A stretch of DNA of 64,000 nt, from NCBI RefSeq assembly GCF_000499385.1, contig NW_013654309.1, positions 1-64,000 of the forward strand. Direction: 5' to 3'. The position numbers and the translations under genes are program-made. Numbering within the stretch: position 1 is the stretch's first letter; each line of letters opens with the position of its first letter. Source of the DNA: Eimeria necatrix. Taxonomy: Eukaryota > Apicomplexa > Conoidasida > Eucoccidiorida > Eimeriidae. Below the pieces are notes generated by a model. The model saw only the letters and a program-made list of their open reading frames with translations. It ran no database searches and had not been told where the DNA came from. Positions 62,601 through 64,000 of this stretch are shown here, in pieces.

Positions 62601-64000
62601 ATTCAGTAAACTATGTGCAGAATGTAGCCTGGACGGCTTTTCGCTTGGATGCAAATTATTTTACTTGGGTGAGGCTGGAGGAGAACCATGAACCACTGGA
62701 GAAGAACTGCATTCGCCTACTTGTAGGTACGCAGCAGGGGACGCGGGATGTGCTACTGCACTTGCCTTGTTGCTTGTTTGAAACATGATAATCGCGTTCG
62801 TCTCCTTCGGGAATGGCTACAAGCAAATAAAACAGCTTTTTGGTTTTCTACTAGGGCCTAACAACAAGAGAGAGGAGAACTTGGTGAAAATGGCTGCAGT
62901 TTCATAAATAGGAGCTTGCGCATCTTATGTTAAACGCTCTTTTATGGACTTCCCAGTGAGCATTGGGAGTAAAACGCAAAAATAAGAAGTGAAAATTGCT
63001 AACGGACGATTCATGCAGCCTACTGCTGCGAAATCTCTACGAAAGAACCTGATGCGATACTGGCTATTGTTTGATTTTACAGCCTGGAAAATCCTCTGGA
63101 GGGGAAACTGCATGACCGGTACTAAGCAGCTAGAACACTATAAAATTTGTAGTTAAGACACTCCGGGCACACATCGTACAACAGATCACTAAATATCTGA
63201 CCTTAGCACCTTGAATAGATGCGGTTCAGGTGCTGCTAAATACGGGACGAGCTGCTGACCTAGTGATCCCCTTCATGGTTCTTGCATACGTGTGCCCACC
63301 ACAAGCATGCTGCATCACTCGATAAGTCTTACACACGTCTTTAGCGACCTTGTGAAACTGGAAACGCCAGATCACAATGCGGCATTTTGGATAGATCCTC
63401 GTGCCTCTGTATTTGCTGTTGTGATGCACAATGAATGAATAAATCTGATGATAGTTCGTGGAAAGCAAATCCACAGTGCATATCCTTAATGCTTGCTGCA
63501 AACTGCTATCACAGGAGCACTTCTGAGAGCTAAAACGGTGTCTGCTGACTAGAAAGCTTCAGAGTGCATCACGTAGCTCTATGCAACCAAACAGCTACCC
63601 TCACAAAGAATCAGGTAGAACACGTACACCGTGGGCTTCTGGAATAATTTACGCTGTAAAATACTGAGCAGCAACGTGACTGCGAAGGCATAGTTATCCG
63701 GCCTTGCCCTTCCATAGTCTGTATGTTAAACCGTAGCAGCGCAAGCTCCAGGTGGCGTGTAGGTTTCGTTGCGGCTTGCTGCTAGACTGCGTATTAAAGC
63801 TGATGGGATGCAGCCTGTACTGCGCACATGCGGTAAGTCATCGACATATATGCAAAAGGGCAGTGACAGTAAGGCCTCGAGCATTCATGTTGTCCGCAGT
63901 CGGTGACACTAATTGCACAAGCTGTTCGCAGCAATACAGCAGAGAGCTAGCAGCAGATCAGTCAGTAGGGCGTACAGTTGCGCGCTCCTCCGAAAAGATT
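59648..64000. other. Gene-poor end of the window
   Basis: Overlapping weak ORFs on both strands at 59756-60085 (minus 108 codons, plus 83 codons, both ATG-started; at most one can be real). Others are at 61476-61724, 61851-62045 and 62585-62788 (plus; the last starts MNVLSNSVNYVQNVAWTAFR and has a possible GTAGGT donor). A 16-base direct duplication (GCTATCGCCTGACGCT) lies at about 60456-60486. None of the ORFs has enough support to be called. Confidence 0.4.

Noticed and set aside
1..64000. CRISPR arrays, bacterial operons, insertion sequences or a prokaryotic defence system
   Set aside because: The gene structure is eukaryotic throughout and no such array or operon organisation was seen.

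Overview
The window looks like nuclear DNA of a coccidian apicomplexan of the Eimeria/Cyclospora type. The grounds are many short exons with GT–AG introns, often of about 100 bases; exons full of CAG-type repeats that give poly-Gln, poly-Ala and Glu/Pro-rich proteins; a membrane protein with thrombospondin type-1 repeats (a typical apicomplexan invasion-surface domain); and a radial-spoke gene, expected in an organism whose male gametes carry flagella. I saw no bacterial operons, rRNA or convincing tRNA. I built the gene models by hand from splice signals, reading-frame phase and protein family, so exon boundaries in the weaker genes are provisional.

Layout. 1-640 is a TAGTAA hexamer array. 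2075-7761 (+) is a 12-exon gene for a predicted type II membrane protein with two TSR domains. 8733-11141 (-) is RSPH9, the best-supported gene (9 exons, about 281 aa, one GC–AG intron), convergent with the TSR gene. 11929-14243 (+) is a coiled-coil protein whose stop codon directly abuts the stop of the minus-strand gene at 14244-18085. 18262-20505 (+) is an unidentified multi-exon gene that may share a very short divergent promoter with it. 21398-28878 (+) is a very large F-box/leucine-rich-repeat gene. 30346-37415 (-) is a three-exon gene of about 2,221 aa, low complexity, with an internal 53-residue tandem duplication. 37828-40323 (+) is a coiled-coil gene divergent from it. 43989-44756 (+) is a clean three-exon gene for a 125-aa protein, and 45843-48587 (+) is a partly resolved multi-exon gene.

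From about 48.6 kb to the end the sequence changes: no long CAG-rich exons, few convincing ORFs, and only scattered short candidates, some starting with a signal-peptide-like segment (49942, 58296). Most of this part is best read as intergenic or intronic.

Functionally, the TSR protein suggests the parasite surface or secretory pathway, RSPH9 the microgamete axoneme, and the F-box protein an SCF-type ubiquitin ligase. The remaining proteins are lineage-specific or not recognisable here. The genes do not form an obvious common pathway; the grouping looks like an ordinary eukaryotic gene neighbourhood.
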